From assembly GCA_015501055.1 (NCBI GenBank), contig JADNYV010000011.1, positions 248,001 through 312,000 on the forward strand: a stretch of 64,000 nucleotides of DNA. The letters run 5' to 3'. This DNA is from Mucidula mucida (Eukaryota; Basidiomycota; Agaricomycetes; Agaricales; Physalacriaceae). Position numbers and translations under genes: made by a program. Under the pieces are notes generated by a model. It did no database searches. It saw only the letters and a program-made list of their open reading frames with translations, and was not told where the DNA came from. Below, piece by piece: positions 46,163 through 58,745 of this stretch (position 1 is its first letter; the number at the start of each line of letters is the position of its first letter).

Positions 46163-47748
46163 CTATGCACGGACCTCCACAACGCTCCGCCTATCTCCCT
46201 CTCTCCCTACCTTTTCTCCGATACCGACTCTGCTAATGCCCCTCAACGTATCTCCAAATGCACTGACATCGACGCCACTCTCACTAAGCAAATGGGCAGA
46301 AAGCATCGTAAGTTCGTCGTGGGTCGGCTTCGGGGATGTCATGATGTCCTCGTGCGAGGGAGGAAGGTGGGACGAAGAAGGAGCGGAAGAAGAGAGGCCA
46401 GGAGAAGAAGAGCCTATGGATTTACCCCGTGACCGGGGCCATTTAAACTCGCGTTCTTGCGATGGAGAAGACAACGAGTCATAGATGATACTTGAAGATG
46501 ACGGAGACGATGCCGCTAGGGTGTTAGCAGAGACCGGAGCGGAGGGTGGCGAGCGTGACGCAGCAAACGTATCCAATGCCCGCCTGACACTCGGACTGGG
46601 CTCGAAAAGAGGAAGTGCCTTTTGAAGCTCACGTATGGCCGAAGAAGCCGAGATTTTTTGAGTGGCCATTACTATCCAAGTTAAAGAGAAGAAGAAGACG
46701 TATAGCCATAATAACTCACGATATGCTCCGACGACGACGCATGCGCGTGCTTCTACCTTGGAGTAGACTAAGGTTACTCCTTTGATAAACTGTACACATG
46801 CCACTAGATCCTCTTCAGTACCGGTAAATGTCTTGACTCCGCAAGGCAATGTCAAGCACGATTCGCCCAAGACCAGTACGCGCTCAATACCGAGTTCCAC
46901 CAGCAACGACTCTGCCATGATCGCGTCCTTGGGAAATTCACTGCGAAAAAAATGACATGAGCGTGTAGTACCGTCTATATGAACAGAAGCACGCGTAACC
47001 TGCTGAGATAGAGCGTGTCCGGGATGATCGGCGTTGTGTCTGACAAGTATGACAGAAATGTGGCGGCTTTCTTTTTCCAAGCAGGCTTGCGCGCTGTTGC
47101 AAGTCTCTTTGACAGCCCAGAAATTACTATGGACGGGGAGGACGGGTGGGGCGATGACAAGGGCGTGCAAGTTCCAGATGCTGTCGTCGAAATGCCAGCG
47201 TAGTAAGCCTCGAGCTGCATCAGGAAGCCATAGTTCGGACGCGCCATAGGCCGTGCTTTGCGTATAATTACAATCGCAGCCGACGGGGTGATGGTGTTCA
47301 TCTGGATCACTATTATATATACACAATGTAAAACTTTGCAATTGAGTTTCGGAAGGACGAAGACGTACGCCATGCAGCGAGAACCGTTGCACTGCGAGAG
47401 ATGCCCATTCTGCAATGACCAAGACTCTCCCGCCACCGTCAAGCGCGTCCTGTATAAAGGTGATGGCGCGAGGAAGATGGGAGAGCAGGTCTGCGTATTC
47501 GTGGTCTTCGACCTCTACGCGCAGGTGTTCGGTCCCCATTGGCAAGACCTCAATCAGGTCAGGACAAACAGAGACCACATGCGTTATCCCAAGCGTAGAG
47601 AGTGTAGATTTTGATGTCGAGGCAAGGCTAGTGACATTTAGCACCAAGAGACGTGTGGCACAGCTAGATGTACGCACTTTCCCAGCCATATTTTTCCTGG
47701 AACTACTTGGCTCGCGCTGTCTGTGGGTATAGACATGATTATGACCAT
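46163..47748 (-). CDS. Dual-specificity protein phosphatase with extended C-terminus, two frame breaks
   Basis: DSPs remove phosphate from Tyr and Ser/Thr residues of kinases. The start MSIPTDSASQVVPGKIWLG (ATG at 47736, or 47748) joins over the intron 47628-47677 to NLASTSKSTLSTLGITHVVS, the classical DSP opening. A normal catalytic loop, VLVHC then RMGISRSATVLAAW, appears only if one missing base near 47418 is supplied; as given, the His-Cys is out of frame. A second break lies near 47201. After LIQMNTITPSAAIVIIRKAR and YGFLMQLEAYY a second, divergent domain follows, with an intron at 46672-46719, and a Ser-rich tail ends the chain. The end at 46163 is a stop in the last open frame. Confidence 0.7.
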
Positions 47749-49050
47749 TCGTATATTAGACGGGGGTATAGGTCGAGCTCGCTGCTGTTGGTGGTGGTCG
47801 GTAGAGTACTTAGCAACTGGATCGGGCGCGAGGTTACAGGTTCCGAATTTGACGTCATACACGTGTGGCGTTCGTTTTGTTCCGAAGATAATCCGATAGC
47901 AGCTCAGAATCGAAATGATCCTGGTGACTCGGGCAGGTGCATTGGAGCTGCTTTCTCCAGGATGAAGTTGACTTAGCAAGTCTTCGATTTGATCGCAAGT
48001 AAAGGAATACAGTCTCCACTATTGGGAACAATGCACGCCAAAGCAACCGTGACGGGTCCACTGCCATCATCAACGAACTATTATAACGAACTCGACTAGC
48101 TACTTCCTAGGAAACTTCACAGTCTTCCAGCTCGTCTGTCTGTTTCTGCACTTCTACATCTTACAGCCAAATATCAGCGCTACAGTATCATGTATTTTGA
48201 TGCTTCTAGCCAAGTCAAGAGAAACATCGCCCACAAGTCTGTCGATGCCTTGAATATCTGGCTCTGTGTAATCTGCCTGCAAGGATCACCCGAGTCGTCT
48301 ATAGGAAACCAGTCAGCTGTCCGTCGGCATAGCCTCGTCTAAACTGGCGATATGATTCTCCGTCAAGGCATATTATGTCTGCGTCCTCACCAGAGCTCGG
48401 ACCAGTGGCTTCTCAGTCACACAACTTGGATCATGCTAGAAGTTATGCAAGGTCACCGAGAGGAGCCCATTACCTATGCACGGTGACGGCTCACCCAGCC
48501 TTTTTCCACGGAGGCGCAGAAAGTCCTCCTCACTGATGTCACAGGATAGGCGCTCGCCGCAAGGAACAGACCGTCGGCTACGCCACATTCAGTCATAGAT
48601 GGTAATACCCTCGCCTCCTGCCGTCGGTTTCAGTCCGATACCTTTTGTTCCCTTATCGTCGACAAGTACTTGGAAAAGGTAATTGACCACGGTTTACGAC
48701 TGCGATTGTCTAAATCCGTCTCAGCGATGCTCTACAGGTATTTGTTTGAGCCTTTGGGATGTCGCTAGAACGTACGTTGCAATCATACGTACTTTTGAAA
48801 CTCGTGTACATACTAGGTTCATCTTCATCCTTATGTACTTGCCATCAAATACAGTTTGATTGACCACTTTCAGCACACCTCGAGATATCGGCCATCAAGA
48901 CACGAGCGCGCTTCACTCTAATTCTATTCTATTTGGCCATGGGTTCTTAAGCGCCCCGAACACGCTCCTGCCTCGTGTTGATATCGAATCACTCCCAATC
49001 CCAACTCTTTTACCACGGCGTCGTAAACGGCTTTCTCACTCATTCAAATC
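47749..49050. other. Intergenic; old degraded sequence
   Basis: No gene could be supported. Around 48080-48860 several short stretches look faintly coding (hydrophobic runs) but stops occur in all frames. This could be a worn copy of a multi-membrane-span gene. No call is made. Confidence 0.35.
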
Positions 49051-50017
49051 ATGGCAGCCCCTGCTCGCACCAACATCAACCCCGCTATGCGCTCCCCGGT
49101 ACGAGCTCTCTCTCATCGTGCCCCTCCAGTCTCATGTAGACCGGTACTTAGATGGAAGAATTCATAGACAATGCTATCAGCAGCGACTTTGCGGACGAGA
49201 GCTCAGAGACAGCGTTGCAGATCAAGGAGTGAGTATTGTGCTTCAGCCCCGGGATCAAAGGCTGACTCGTTATGTAGGCTCGAGGACGATATCGAGGGGC
49301 TTGACGCACAGCATAAGCATGAGATGAAGGAGATCCGATGTTCGGTGCCCCCCTTCCCCTTTCAATTCTCACCTTACATACTGGCGGTTAGTGCTCATCA
49401 AGGATTTCATTGATAAGGAGCTCATCGAGCACCTGAGGAAGGAAGGTAATGCCCACCGTGACAATTGGAGAACGCCTACATCATATCATTAACCAGTCGA
49501 ACACGAAATCGAACAGGTCATCGACGGCCTCGTGGACGAGGAGGTGAAGACGTGTCTTGAAGCTCGATATATCCCCTCGGCATGCCAGGTCGAGCTCGCA
49601 GCGAACACCAGACAACTGGAGATCGAGCGTCGGCGGTTGCACAACTTGTCTGTGCTCCCTCCCTCCCTCCCTTGTAAATCTTGATCCTGATCCTATCGTA
49701 GGGAGAGCCGGCGCGCTAATGCCGACCTCATCTCGCCGAAAGACGATAACGAGCCGCTGAGGACGATCTACATGAAGCACGGCGAAGGCGACGTTAGTTC
49801 GCACTTCCCTGGTACTCTCGGTGACCTCTTCCGACTCGACGGTGAGCTCCTCTTCCGTTCTGTGTTGCGAGATAAAAGTCTGATCATCTCTACAGTCAAA
49901 AGCAGCAAAGCCTTAGCAGAGGACTACAATCTCGGCGCATCGGATTCGAAAGACAAGAATATAAACTTGATCTTACTGTGCTTTGGCGTAAAGTACCAGA
50001 GAGTCCGAGGAGGATGA
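49051..50017 (+). CDS. Coiled-coil protein of a multi-copy basidiomycete family, unknown role
   Basis: Five or six short exons. The start (AAPARTNINPAMRSP) joins over an intron to MEEFIDNAISSDFADESSET, then LEDDIEGLDAQHKHEMKEI. A charged helical stretch follows (DKELIEHLRKE, VEHEIEQVIDGLVDEEVKTC). The conserved-looking end runs through RQLEIERRRLHNLESRRANA, LRTIYMKHGEGDVSSHFPGT, LGDLFRLD and LILLCFGVKYQRV. I recognise the pattern (RRxNA, FP..L..LF.LD, FGV.YQ) from unnamed mushroom proteins, but no function is known to me. No membrane segment or signal peptide. Confidence 0.6.
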
Positions 50018-50176
50018 TACCCATCACATATCTGTATTCTTGGCATGTACAACATAACACCATTCTTGTCTAATTTAATTGTTTGAGCAGGATATAAGAT
50101 TACTATTGATATATGCGTCCTCATCATGACTGTTAATACAAGTTATACGAATAATCTATTATATATGCCCAAAAGT

Positions 50177-52902
50177 CTATGCAGCGGCGGTGGCCACAAC
50201 CTCAGCCTCAACTTCTTCCTCCTCCTCATCCTTGATCCGTGTCGAATGAACCTCATGGGCCGCAGCGTCTAACTGGGCAGCCATCAGCGCGCGGAATCGC
50301 GAGTCTGCCTGTTGGATCTAAACGCCGCACGCAAGTAAGCAAGAGGCCACGACTACTAGAAGCACACGCACGAGTTGTCGGTAAGTTCCCGACTCCGTTA
50401 TACGACCACCTAAAAAGGTGAACCAAAGGCATCCACAGGAGAAGGAAAGACTCACCTTCGAGGACGATGATACGCTCGGCGCGAGCAATCGTCGACAGTC
50501 GATGGGCAACAAATAGGCAAGTTGTTTGCCGTGACCGAAGTATTTTGTCGATAGCATCGTTCACCTAAACAGGGGCATTAGAATGACTTGCGGGGATATG
50601 AAAGATGTGTACCCGATGTTCAGACGTCGCGTCCAAAGAGCTTGTAGCCTCATCCAGAGCGAGGATAGCAGGCTTCTTTAGCAATGCGCGCGCGATTGCT
50701 AAGCGCTGTCTCTGCCCGCCACTCAGACTTAGGCGCCCAACTAGAGCGAGTCAGACGGGCTTCGCGTGGATCATTGCAGGAACTGACTTTCAGTATCGAA
50801 ACCTTTGGGCATCCCCCAGACGAATTCGCAATTAGCCTCCCTCGCGGCGTCTTCTATCTGCTCACGAGTCGCGGTGGGGTTGCCGTACGCGATGTTTGAG
50901 GCTATTGTTCCACTGAATAGAATCGGATCCTGAGGTACAACGCCGATAACGCTACGCCACGATGCTACAGTGAAGTCCCTGATGTCTTGAACACAGTCAG
51001 AACCGGTCAAAGTTTATAGTGGAGATACTCTACCTTGACCATCGAAAGTAATCCGACCTTCAAGAGGATCGTAATAGCGGAGCAGTAAAGAGTGGATCGA
51101 AGACTTTCCGCTTCCACTCTGACCACTGTCGGAAGTCCATGAGTTCTGTGATTAATAACAACACGGGAGTTACATACACGACCGCAACACTCTCACCGAC
51201 ACCGACCTCAATATGGAGGTCCTTGAGGATTTCAGTGCCTTTCCGGCTGGGATATTCAAATCGAACATTCTCAAACTTCAGCAAGCCCCGTCGACTTGAG
51301 TCAATCGGCACGCCGCTATCCGGCGGGATAATGGGCGACCTGTCCAGTAATTCGAATATACGAGTGCCAGCTCCGATTCCACGCATTATAGAAGCCTACG
51401 ATAGAATTGGAGGATGGCAGTGCGAGGTAGACAATTCCACGTACAAAGAATGACCTGCAAAATTCGTGTCAGCGTTCAAACAGAGGAGAGAGATTGTGAT
51501 TAGTACGTTAACATTTGCAGCCCATTTCCCACATAAACAGTGTACAGGAGAAGACTTGTTAAATCGCCCACTGATATCTCTCCACGAGACACTAGAGTAC
51601 CACCTGCTTGAGAATTAGAACAGAAAGGCTAGAACGGAAGTGGGAAAGTACCATATCCCAGGAGACATAACAAGGTAACATTTCCGCTCCATCCAGTGCT
51701 CCCAAAAAAGATGCCGCTGGCTACAGCTTCACGACGCGCAAGGGTCAAAACATCTTGTATTCTCTCGTGAAATTTCTGTTTTTCTTGACTCTGCGCGTTA
51801 TAAGCTTGAACCGTCCGCAGCGCTGCAAGAGATTCGTTGGCGACTTTGGTCATTTCACCAACAGCTTCTTGTGTTTGTAGAGAAAGCTTTTTCAAGTAGC
51901 GACCGTAGAAGACCTACAAGAATGATGTTGGTGGCAAGATGAATGTCTAGACGAACACGTACTGCGCCCAAGGAAACTGGTGGCACTACAGCCAACATCA
52001 ACATCGTCAATGTAGGTGACACGTAAAACATAGCTCCCACTGTGAGATGAGGTTATTCTGAGTGATGAGAGAATCTGGAATGAACTCACGGCCTACAGTA
52101 GACATTACAACGGCACGAAGCCCATCGGAAAGGTTCTGTGTGACACTGCTGATCTGAGCACAGTTGACGCGTCGTGAAGACCGTACACGTACCTTTCTCC
52201 GACAATACTCGTGTCGACGCTGAGGCGACTTAGGACATCGCCTTCACTGCGCTCAACAAACTCAACCTCCTGGTGAAGAGACGCCGAATATGTCTGTTCT
52301 CGAAGTCTGGCAACAATGCGCTGGCCTAGTCCTTGTCAGCACATACCCGAGTCCAGTCATGTCTAGCGTACCAGCCATCTTCATGAGCATTGCCCTTCCT
52401 GCATTTGCGACTGCACCAGCCGTGAACATCACTAATATGAGACCTGAAGCCTGCCATATTGAGAGACCGAGTGGAATTTGCTAATAGACATGTTGGTTAT
52501 TGCGGGAGGTTTAGTTGTAACACATACCGGATTCGGAGTAGAAAAGAAGTCTATAAGTTTGCCAACAGTGAATGGTATGGACATTGACACTGTTGACGAA
52601 ATCAAGAGTAAGCCAACTGCCATGGACAGTGGTTTCCGTTCTGGTTTCGCGAGAGCAACAATTTTTCGGAATGAAGAGGTTGTTTCGGATGATGAAGAGG
52701 GCAATATCCGTGATACAATGGAAGGTTTCTGGGGAGATTCATTGGGTTGTGTCGTATACAGTCGGGTAATGAGCAATGTCGGTCTAGAATGCCACGTTGG
52801 GTGGGAGAATTGTCGAACGGACCGTGGCCGGCGGGCGGCGGCGAGCACGGCGGGAGTCCGGAAGGACAGCGCGCGCAACGAGCCCAGGCATGGCGAGAGC
52901 AT
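50177..52902 (-). CDS. Mitochondrial half-type ABC transporter (Mdl1-like)
   Basis: Mdl1 is an inner-membrane ABC-B half transporter that exports peptides from the matrix and works as a homodimer. Ten or so exons. The N-terminus ([20 protein letters not shown] then [12 protein letters not shown]) is rich in Arg and Ser and lacks acids, as in matrix-targeting peptides. The membrane domain starts near [20 protein letters not shown] and contains [20 protein letters not shown] and [14 protein letters not shown]. The ATPase domain has Walker [10 protein letters not shown] (formed across an intron), the Q-loop VVPQDPILF, the signature [18 protein letters not shown], Walker [14 protein letters not shown] and the H-loop FVAHRLST. 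The end is very acidic ([13 protein letters not shown]). It is divergent with NDC1. Confidence 0.9.
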
Positions 52903-53005
52903 CGTACAGAGGCGTTGTCGCCGAACGTCCGAGAGTACGTAGGTGACGTCAGCTGAAATTTTGTGCAGCCAAACAGCAGTAAACCTCTTGTCGTCGTTCG
53001 CCACG
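52903..53005. promoter_or_regulatory. Divergent promoter, MDL1-like / NDC1
   Basis: Only about 103 bases separate the two start codons, so both genes must share this region and probably parts of each other's leader. A TGACGTCA palindrome (CRE-type, 8 bases) lies at about 52944-52951. Confidence 0.5.
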
Positions 53006-54849
53006 ATGTCGACGCGTATACGAGCCATCCCTTCAACGCTCTCCGCCAAGGCGTCTCCGCTGGTACCGCCGCCATCCAAGGCCTTTGACCCCGCTGTAAA
53101 GGCCGTTCTTCGCCACCGCCTCACCTACAACATCTTTCTTTCTTCTTTGGCTTTTGCATGGGTTCAGGTCGTCGTACTGTACATATGGACACTGGGTGGC
53201 TTGCAGAACATTGGTCTTCAAGGGCTCATTTCAATGCCTTTCAATCTGCCAGTAATACTGGTCGCCGTACTTGCCTGGTTCACCACTGCCGTTCCCGTGC
53301 TTGTCTTGAGAAAGTCGTGTTTGACAGGCGAGTCTACGCGTCCTATTCTGAATTTTTGCTGAATATGCCTACAGCACACCAGCCCGTCCAGACTTCTCCT
53401 TTGAAAACCCTTCAAGCCGCGCTTCGACGGAGTAGCACGCGTCAAGCCTTCATGACCTATCTCTTTTCTGCGGCCTGCGCTACCGCTTTGCACGTTTTCG
53501 TCTCTCGCACGAGCGAGGCGATGGATCCGCGACTAAATATCTTTGTCAAGTCAAAGTAAGCACATGCAACAATATTGACAACTTAAAACTCACCATATTG
53601 CAGAAAACACCCAACGTACCTCAACGGTCGTCTTCTCTTCCTTATCCTTTCACAGTTCTCCGTGTCATGTGTGGCACTATTACGGAGTACGATGATGGAT
53701 CGCCTTGTATTCCGATGGCCGTCTCACCCCAACAAACCAATCACGATTGGTGACTATATGCGTGTCATGACAGTGGTCACTGTTCTCGCAACAGTCTCAA
53801 TCTTGTTATCTCTGCCACTCTTCCCGATATTACGCATATTCCTTCGCCTTCCTTTCATCCGAACGCTGCTGAAACCTTTTGTGGCGCATTTTGCCAAAGG
53901 ATCTTATTCCTTTGTCCTTCTGTTCCGAAATCTGGCCCTCCTCGGACGTGCATGGGTACTCGCATGGTCGACGCTCTCCATCTGGGAAGTCGCCGAGATG
54001 ATTTTTGATTCATACGTTTCCAGACCCATCTCCATATCATCTCCTGAAACAGTAGTATCGGGCGTCTCCTCGTCTGACATGGTATTTCGATACTTTGCTT
54101 ATGCAGAGATCACTCCAGCAAAGATCTTCACTGCTTCTACCTCTATTCTATGGCCCGCACTCTGTCGTGAATCGTTGATCACCCTCGGCCGAGACTATCA
54201 GCATTTCCTCAGACGAGGCGCACCGCCTCTAGTCCCACTCCTCCCGCCAATTGCGCCTGCGCCGCAAGTTAACATACCCTCCACTCCTCTGAAAGCTCTT
54301 CATCAACCGATATTCAGAGCACAGGCCCAAAGCCCTGTCCAGAAAGTCATCAACTCTCTCGCAGGTAACTCTGGGGCCGAAGTTCCGGATGCGCTCAAGA
54401 GCGTCATCCCGAAGCCGCCTCCTACCTCAAATCTTTCCCGTTATATACCTCAGTTGAAGGTACCCCCATGGTTCACGCAGGATCGCCCAAGCAAGATTGT
54501 CGAGTCCTTATTGCCCACGCGAGACTTAGATCTACTCATTGTTGATGTTCTATCCCGGATCACTGTCGCATCACTCACTGACGACAAGTACGGTGTCATC
54601 CAGCGCGACATACCAAAAATCTTGGAAGCAATGTGCGTTTTCCTGGAAGAGATTGAGGCGTACCAGCGGGACATGCCGCTGGGGGATGATGAAGAGAGGC
54701 AGAAAGCCGCAGAAATTCTTGGAAGGATGGCGGAGGGGCTCCAAGAAGGGATATCACGAGTAGTCCGAACATTTGGGATCAAGCTGAATGCGTTCAAGTT
54801 CCCGCCCCGCGTGGCTCGCAAGCTTCAGGGCTTCCTTGATTATCTATAG
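53006..54849 (+). CDS. NDC1: Nucleoporin NDC1
   Basis: Ndc1 is a membrane protein of the nuclear pore and, in fungi, of the spindle pole body. Three exons give nearly 600 residues. The N-terminal half has six hydrophobic stretches, among them IFLSSLAFAWVQVVVLYIWT, FNLPVILVAVLAWFTTAVPV, YLFSAACATALHVF, FSVSCVALLR and VMTVVTVLATVSILLSLPLF. The pattern FVLLFRNLALLGRAW then WEVAEMIFDSYVSRP is typical of Ndc1. The C-terminal half is soluble and ends FKFPPRVARKLQGFLDYL. The first intron (about 53328-53374) has no GT donor at the best-fitting site; a GC donor (CAG|GCGAGT at 53328) keeps the frame. Confidence 0.88.
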
Positions 54850-55825
54850 CGATGTAATGGTTTTTTTGGTAGTTACCCTTCGTTGTACACCATCCTGATT
54901 CGCCCCCTGGCGGGCGTCGATATCCGAGTTAGCCTACCCGGACATCATCTCTACTGCGTTTCTAGCCCAAATCGGAGCGTTCCTTTACCGACTTAACCGA
55001 CGATGCCCAAAACAGATCCCTTTAGCGACTTGAGGGCCACAATCATAGTGGCAATACTGATGTTGGCTGAGAGGCACACGCGTCGCTAATCCACGCCATA
55101 GCCATACCCGACTGCATCACAGAAGAAACCTCTTTCAGTTTGAGGCTTGAGCGCTATGATGAAAATGATCCGCTGAGTCAACGATCTGTAGCCTCAATCT
55201 GGGTACACGTGCATCTCCAACTTCAACTCTTACAGTTAACCACGAATGCAAATCTTCACTTCATGGCATTCTCATTCCATAATATCGAATCCCTTGGAGT
55301 TATGCAACATCTGGTAAGTTTCATGCTCTCTCCAAGTCATCGATAGCTCTCATGCATCAAAAAACTTCCCAGTCGGCTTCTTGATGGTCAAGATCGTAGT
55401 CTTCGCGAACAGGCACCACCTCAATCTCCTGGTGACGCTCTATGATGTACTACGCGCTCTTCGACCCGCTGCGCATCTGTTGGGCATCGTGATTATCCGT
55501 AAGTAAGGACCCAACGAGTGCTGTGTTCACAGCCGCCGCCGCTTGCGCTGACGAAAAGTGCAGGCAAAATGCTGTATCTCCCTCGCATGCCGAGCTCACT
55601 TCAATGAATAAGAGGCCTCTATTCTGTGCACGTGAAGGACCTGACTTCCCGCGAAGTATTTTTTTCTCTCTGCTTAGGAAGTTGCGTAAACGGTGGAACA
55701 AATCAGCGCCAGGACGCGCCCTGTCAAAGATACCGGTTGGGATCAGCGTCGTATACTATATATTGGGCAGAGGACGAGGCGGCAACCGTTATCACTTTGG
55801 TCGGTTCCCCTCTCTTTCTTGTACA
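54850..55825. other. Intergenic, no gene seen
   Basis: Nothing recognised. A stretch near 55140-55345 has an exon-like look with a GTAAGT at about 55313 but no supporting protein. Confidence 0.35.
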
Positions 55826-57891
55826 ATGAGGACGGGATACGTGAAGCGACCGCGCACCCAGCCTCTTGGACGCGGGAAGGCGTGCATTAACTGCAGGTAT
55901 GTCCCTCGCCGGCAACTATAGAGTGTGTGACTGAATTGGATTCTCGCGTCCATCAGACACCTGAAGATCGTACGTGTCTGTTCTTGGTGCCTCGCTCACG
56001 TCTCTCATGCCCGCCGCGCGACAGAAATGCGACGGCGCGCGCCCCGTTTGCGGACAGTGCGTGAGGATACCGCGTGGAGAGGTCTGCGAGTATACGGATT
56101 CGCCTTCGCGTACGAGATTATTGCAGGACACGCTTGTTCGGCTGCAGTCCCGTGTTCAAGAGCTTGAGGAACCGTTTCCTTCTGCACTTGCACTTTCTCC
56201 GGAGGTGCCTCAGACCATTACCTACTCATACTCGGACTCGGATGTAGGCTCACAAAGAGCTTCTGGGTCTAGTGGGTATCTATTCTCAAGTCTTGATATG
56301 AGTTCTCATCGTTGTCAGACACGCCCAGTAGCGCTGGTAGGGGCTCTTTTTCTGCTCCCGCCACATTTTCTACTTTTCTGGTACGCTGCTTTGCTCGAGA
56401 GTCCTATACTTGTATCACTTATGCGTTTGCTGATATAGGACCCTCCCGAGCTCGATGTTGTCAACTCCGAGATACTGCTTCACACTTTCCTAACGCAGTG
56501 TCCGCAATACGTCTTCTTCCTGAACATTCCACGGTTCCAGTCTTCTCTTTACTCCAGCCGGCAGCTATGTTCTTCGCTGCTGAACAGCGTCTATCTCTGG
56601 GGTGCAAACCTCTCACAGATGTGGGACCGCGAGGCTTCTTTCCTCCGCGAAGCGTTGGGTAACATTAGTCCAGACATCTCCGGCTTCACGGGTACCTATC
56701 AGGTTCTTCAGGTCATCCAGGCCGAAGTCCTTTTGGGCACCTACTTCCTACGGGCCAACCGTCTCGCTGAAGCACAATACCACGCCAATGGGGCCATGTC
56801 CCTCGTCATCTCGCATGGGCTCCACAAGACGCTGTCGACTCGCACGCGGGACTTTGAGATCCCAGTGTCTGACAGTATCGACCAGGGCGAGGTGATCAAC
56901 GGGTTCTGGGCCACGCTTTACCTCCGAAAGTGCTTGTCGATCACTAGCAAGGAAGGTGCTTCGGTGCATTCGAACCTGCTGAAGGCGACATCGATACTCC
57001 ATGGCCGTTGATGATGTCCGAGTACGAGCTAGTAAGCCATCGCGTTATATGTTTGGTGATGTGCAGGACTAATATACTACGTGGTCTGTTTGTAGGGCAT
57101 CATTCCCCAAGCAAGTGAATGCACTCTTCAGACCATCTTTTCAATCGACAGCAATGGCAATGAGGGCTATCAATTATTGTCCCCGACAGCGCTTAACATG
57201 CGGGCTCTGACGATCCTGCAGCGGAGCATTCGGCTCGCCAGTCGATGGTCTCCACGTACGTCCGCGCGTGGATTAAGTTCAGCTCTATGTGTCTGATCAG
57301 AATATCAGATTTCACCGAGCACGAGCTTCAAACCTATAGAAACGTTCAACGCGCTCTTGAGCGTGCTATCGGGAGCGAACTCAGCAAGATGGATTCGGAC
57401 CCCATAGGCGACTATCCTGGCCTGTACGTCGCACGCGCGATGCTCCATTGCTCAAAGACCAAGCTCCTGCACACATCGTGCTCCTCGTCGATCGATGCGA
57501 AGAAGGCGTGCTGCAGCTCTATCCAGGTCACGCTCTCCGCGCTTACCGATGGGGCCTGTCTTTCGTGTCCGATCGTGGGGACGCTATGCCACCTTTCTGC
57601 CGAAATACTGTCAGAGGATATTAGGGAGTTGCGGGCAGCCCGTGACGCCTGCGGAACGCTCGTCGGGACGGAGTTCCTTGTAGATGTTAATATGCACGAG
57701 GCTGTGATGAGCGAGACTGCTCAGCGCATCGTCGATTGTCTGCGCATGAGGAATGTGAATAATCCCTTGATGGGTGAGTTAGATTGAGCTGAAATACGTT
57801 GTCTTTGTCTAATGTGATCGTTTTAGGATCTCAACTTGCCATCGTGGAGGCTTCACTCTATCCACACATCCAGAATGTGATGAACTCTTAA
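55826..57891 (+). CDS. Zn2Cys6 fungal transcription factor with fungal-specific regulatory domain
   Basis: This is a nuclear DNA-binding regulator of the Gal4 class. The zinc cluster is spread over three exons: KACINC, RHLKI and KCDGARPVCGQC, giving the six cysteines in the usual spacing. A short helix (LLQDTLVRLQSRVQELE) may dimerise. The middle domain (DPPELDVVNSEILLHTFLTQ, GNISPDISGFTGTYQVLQVI, EVINGFWATLYLRKCLSI) and DIDTPWPLMMSEYEL match the fungal-specific factor domain. One base seems missing near 56985, just before DIDTPWPL. The end, SQLAIVEASLYPHIQNVMNS, comes after the last intron. Target genes cannot be told from the neighbours. Confidence 0.85.
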
Positions 57892-58079
57892 TAACGACAT
57901 TTGGACCTCAATTGCTTTTTGAAAACTATCGTTTAGCTGTATTTGAACGTGTACGCTCTAGTCATATACCACCCTGTATACCCAACATACCTGTCTGTAG
58001 CTTACTACTCATGTATAATTACCACACTGGCATTTCGCAGCTAACGGTTCGACTTCAAGATCTTTTTCAGTTCATCTGA

Positions 58080-58745
58080 GCTCCAATGAGGCGACCACCT
58101 CTTGTGTCAATATGGCCGGATATTTGCTACTGCTGGACATCGTTGGCTGATAATGGCGACCTCGAGGCGCCACACAAGGCATTCCGAGTCAATGTCACAA
58201 ACCCAGAATAACTCTAGTGGACTATTGTGCGCTCACGCGGCGCTGGCCATCGTTCGTATCAGAGACAGCACATCCCACAACAAGAATATACGTCCATGCT
58301 TGCCTACACACCACTAATCGACTACACCGGCCTTTCTCATCTGACTCTTGCTCGCAGTCTTTGTACGACGTGGTGTCCTCCACCGAGTTCCGCGCCTACG
58401 CCTCAGGCTAATCTGGCCCGACTTGTTATATACTCAAATTTTTCTACCGCACGCCTTCGATGCTATGCGCCACATTTATCAAAAGTCGCAGCTACAAGGC
58501 TACTACCTTCCTGTTGCTATTCTTTCAGGTCGTGATTTCGCCGAGCGGTGCCGTTCAATTCAAGACTTTCGCCGTAGAATGGACGAGTGTGCAAGAACCC
58601 GCGCCGCCGAAGAAGATTGCGATCTCATCAAATTCCAAGAATGCACTCATCTTGCCATGTTCAAGGGGGTAAAAACTTGATGAGGACTATCACCGGAGAA
58701 GGCCCAAGTGCGAAGAAGGTGAAGCAGAGTCCTTGACTTCTTGAA
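58080..58745 (+). repeat. Minisatellite repeat element, copy 5 (old, without satellite)
   Basis: The start (CCTCGAGGCGCCACACAAGGC, then GTGGACTATTGTGCGC) matches the promoter-side sequence of copy 4 (GAGGCGCCACACAACTTTGACC, GGTCCATTGTGCACAG). The end (CCAAGTGCGAAGAAGGTGAAG at about 58708-58728) matches the conserved 3' segment. In between there is no satellite. Instead there is an open stretch (58348-58680) reading DAMRHIYQKSQLQGYYLPVA and DCDLIKFQECTHLAMFKG. This copy could show what the family carried before the satellite spread, or may be a mosaic. Confidence 0.5.

Noticed and set aside
48080..48860. Possible multi-membrane-span gene
   Set aside because: Hydrophobic pieces exist but all frames hold stops and no splice pattern links them.
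56275..56325. Frame break in the Zn2Cys6 factor after SQRASGS
   Set aside because: A 47-base intron (GTGGGT...GTCAG) joins the frames without any missing base.
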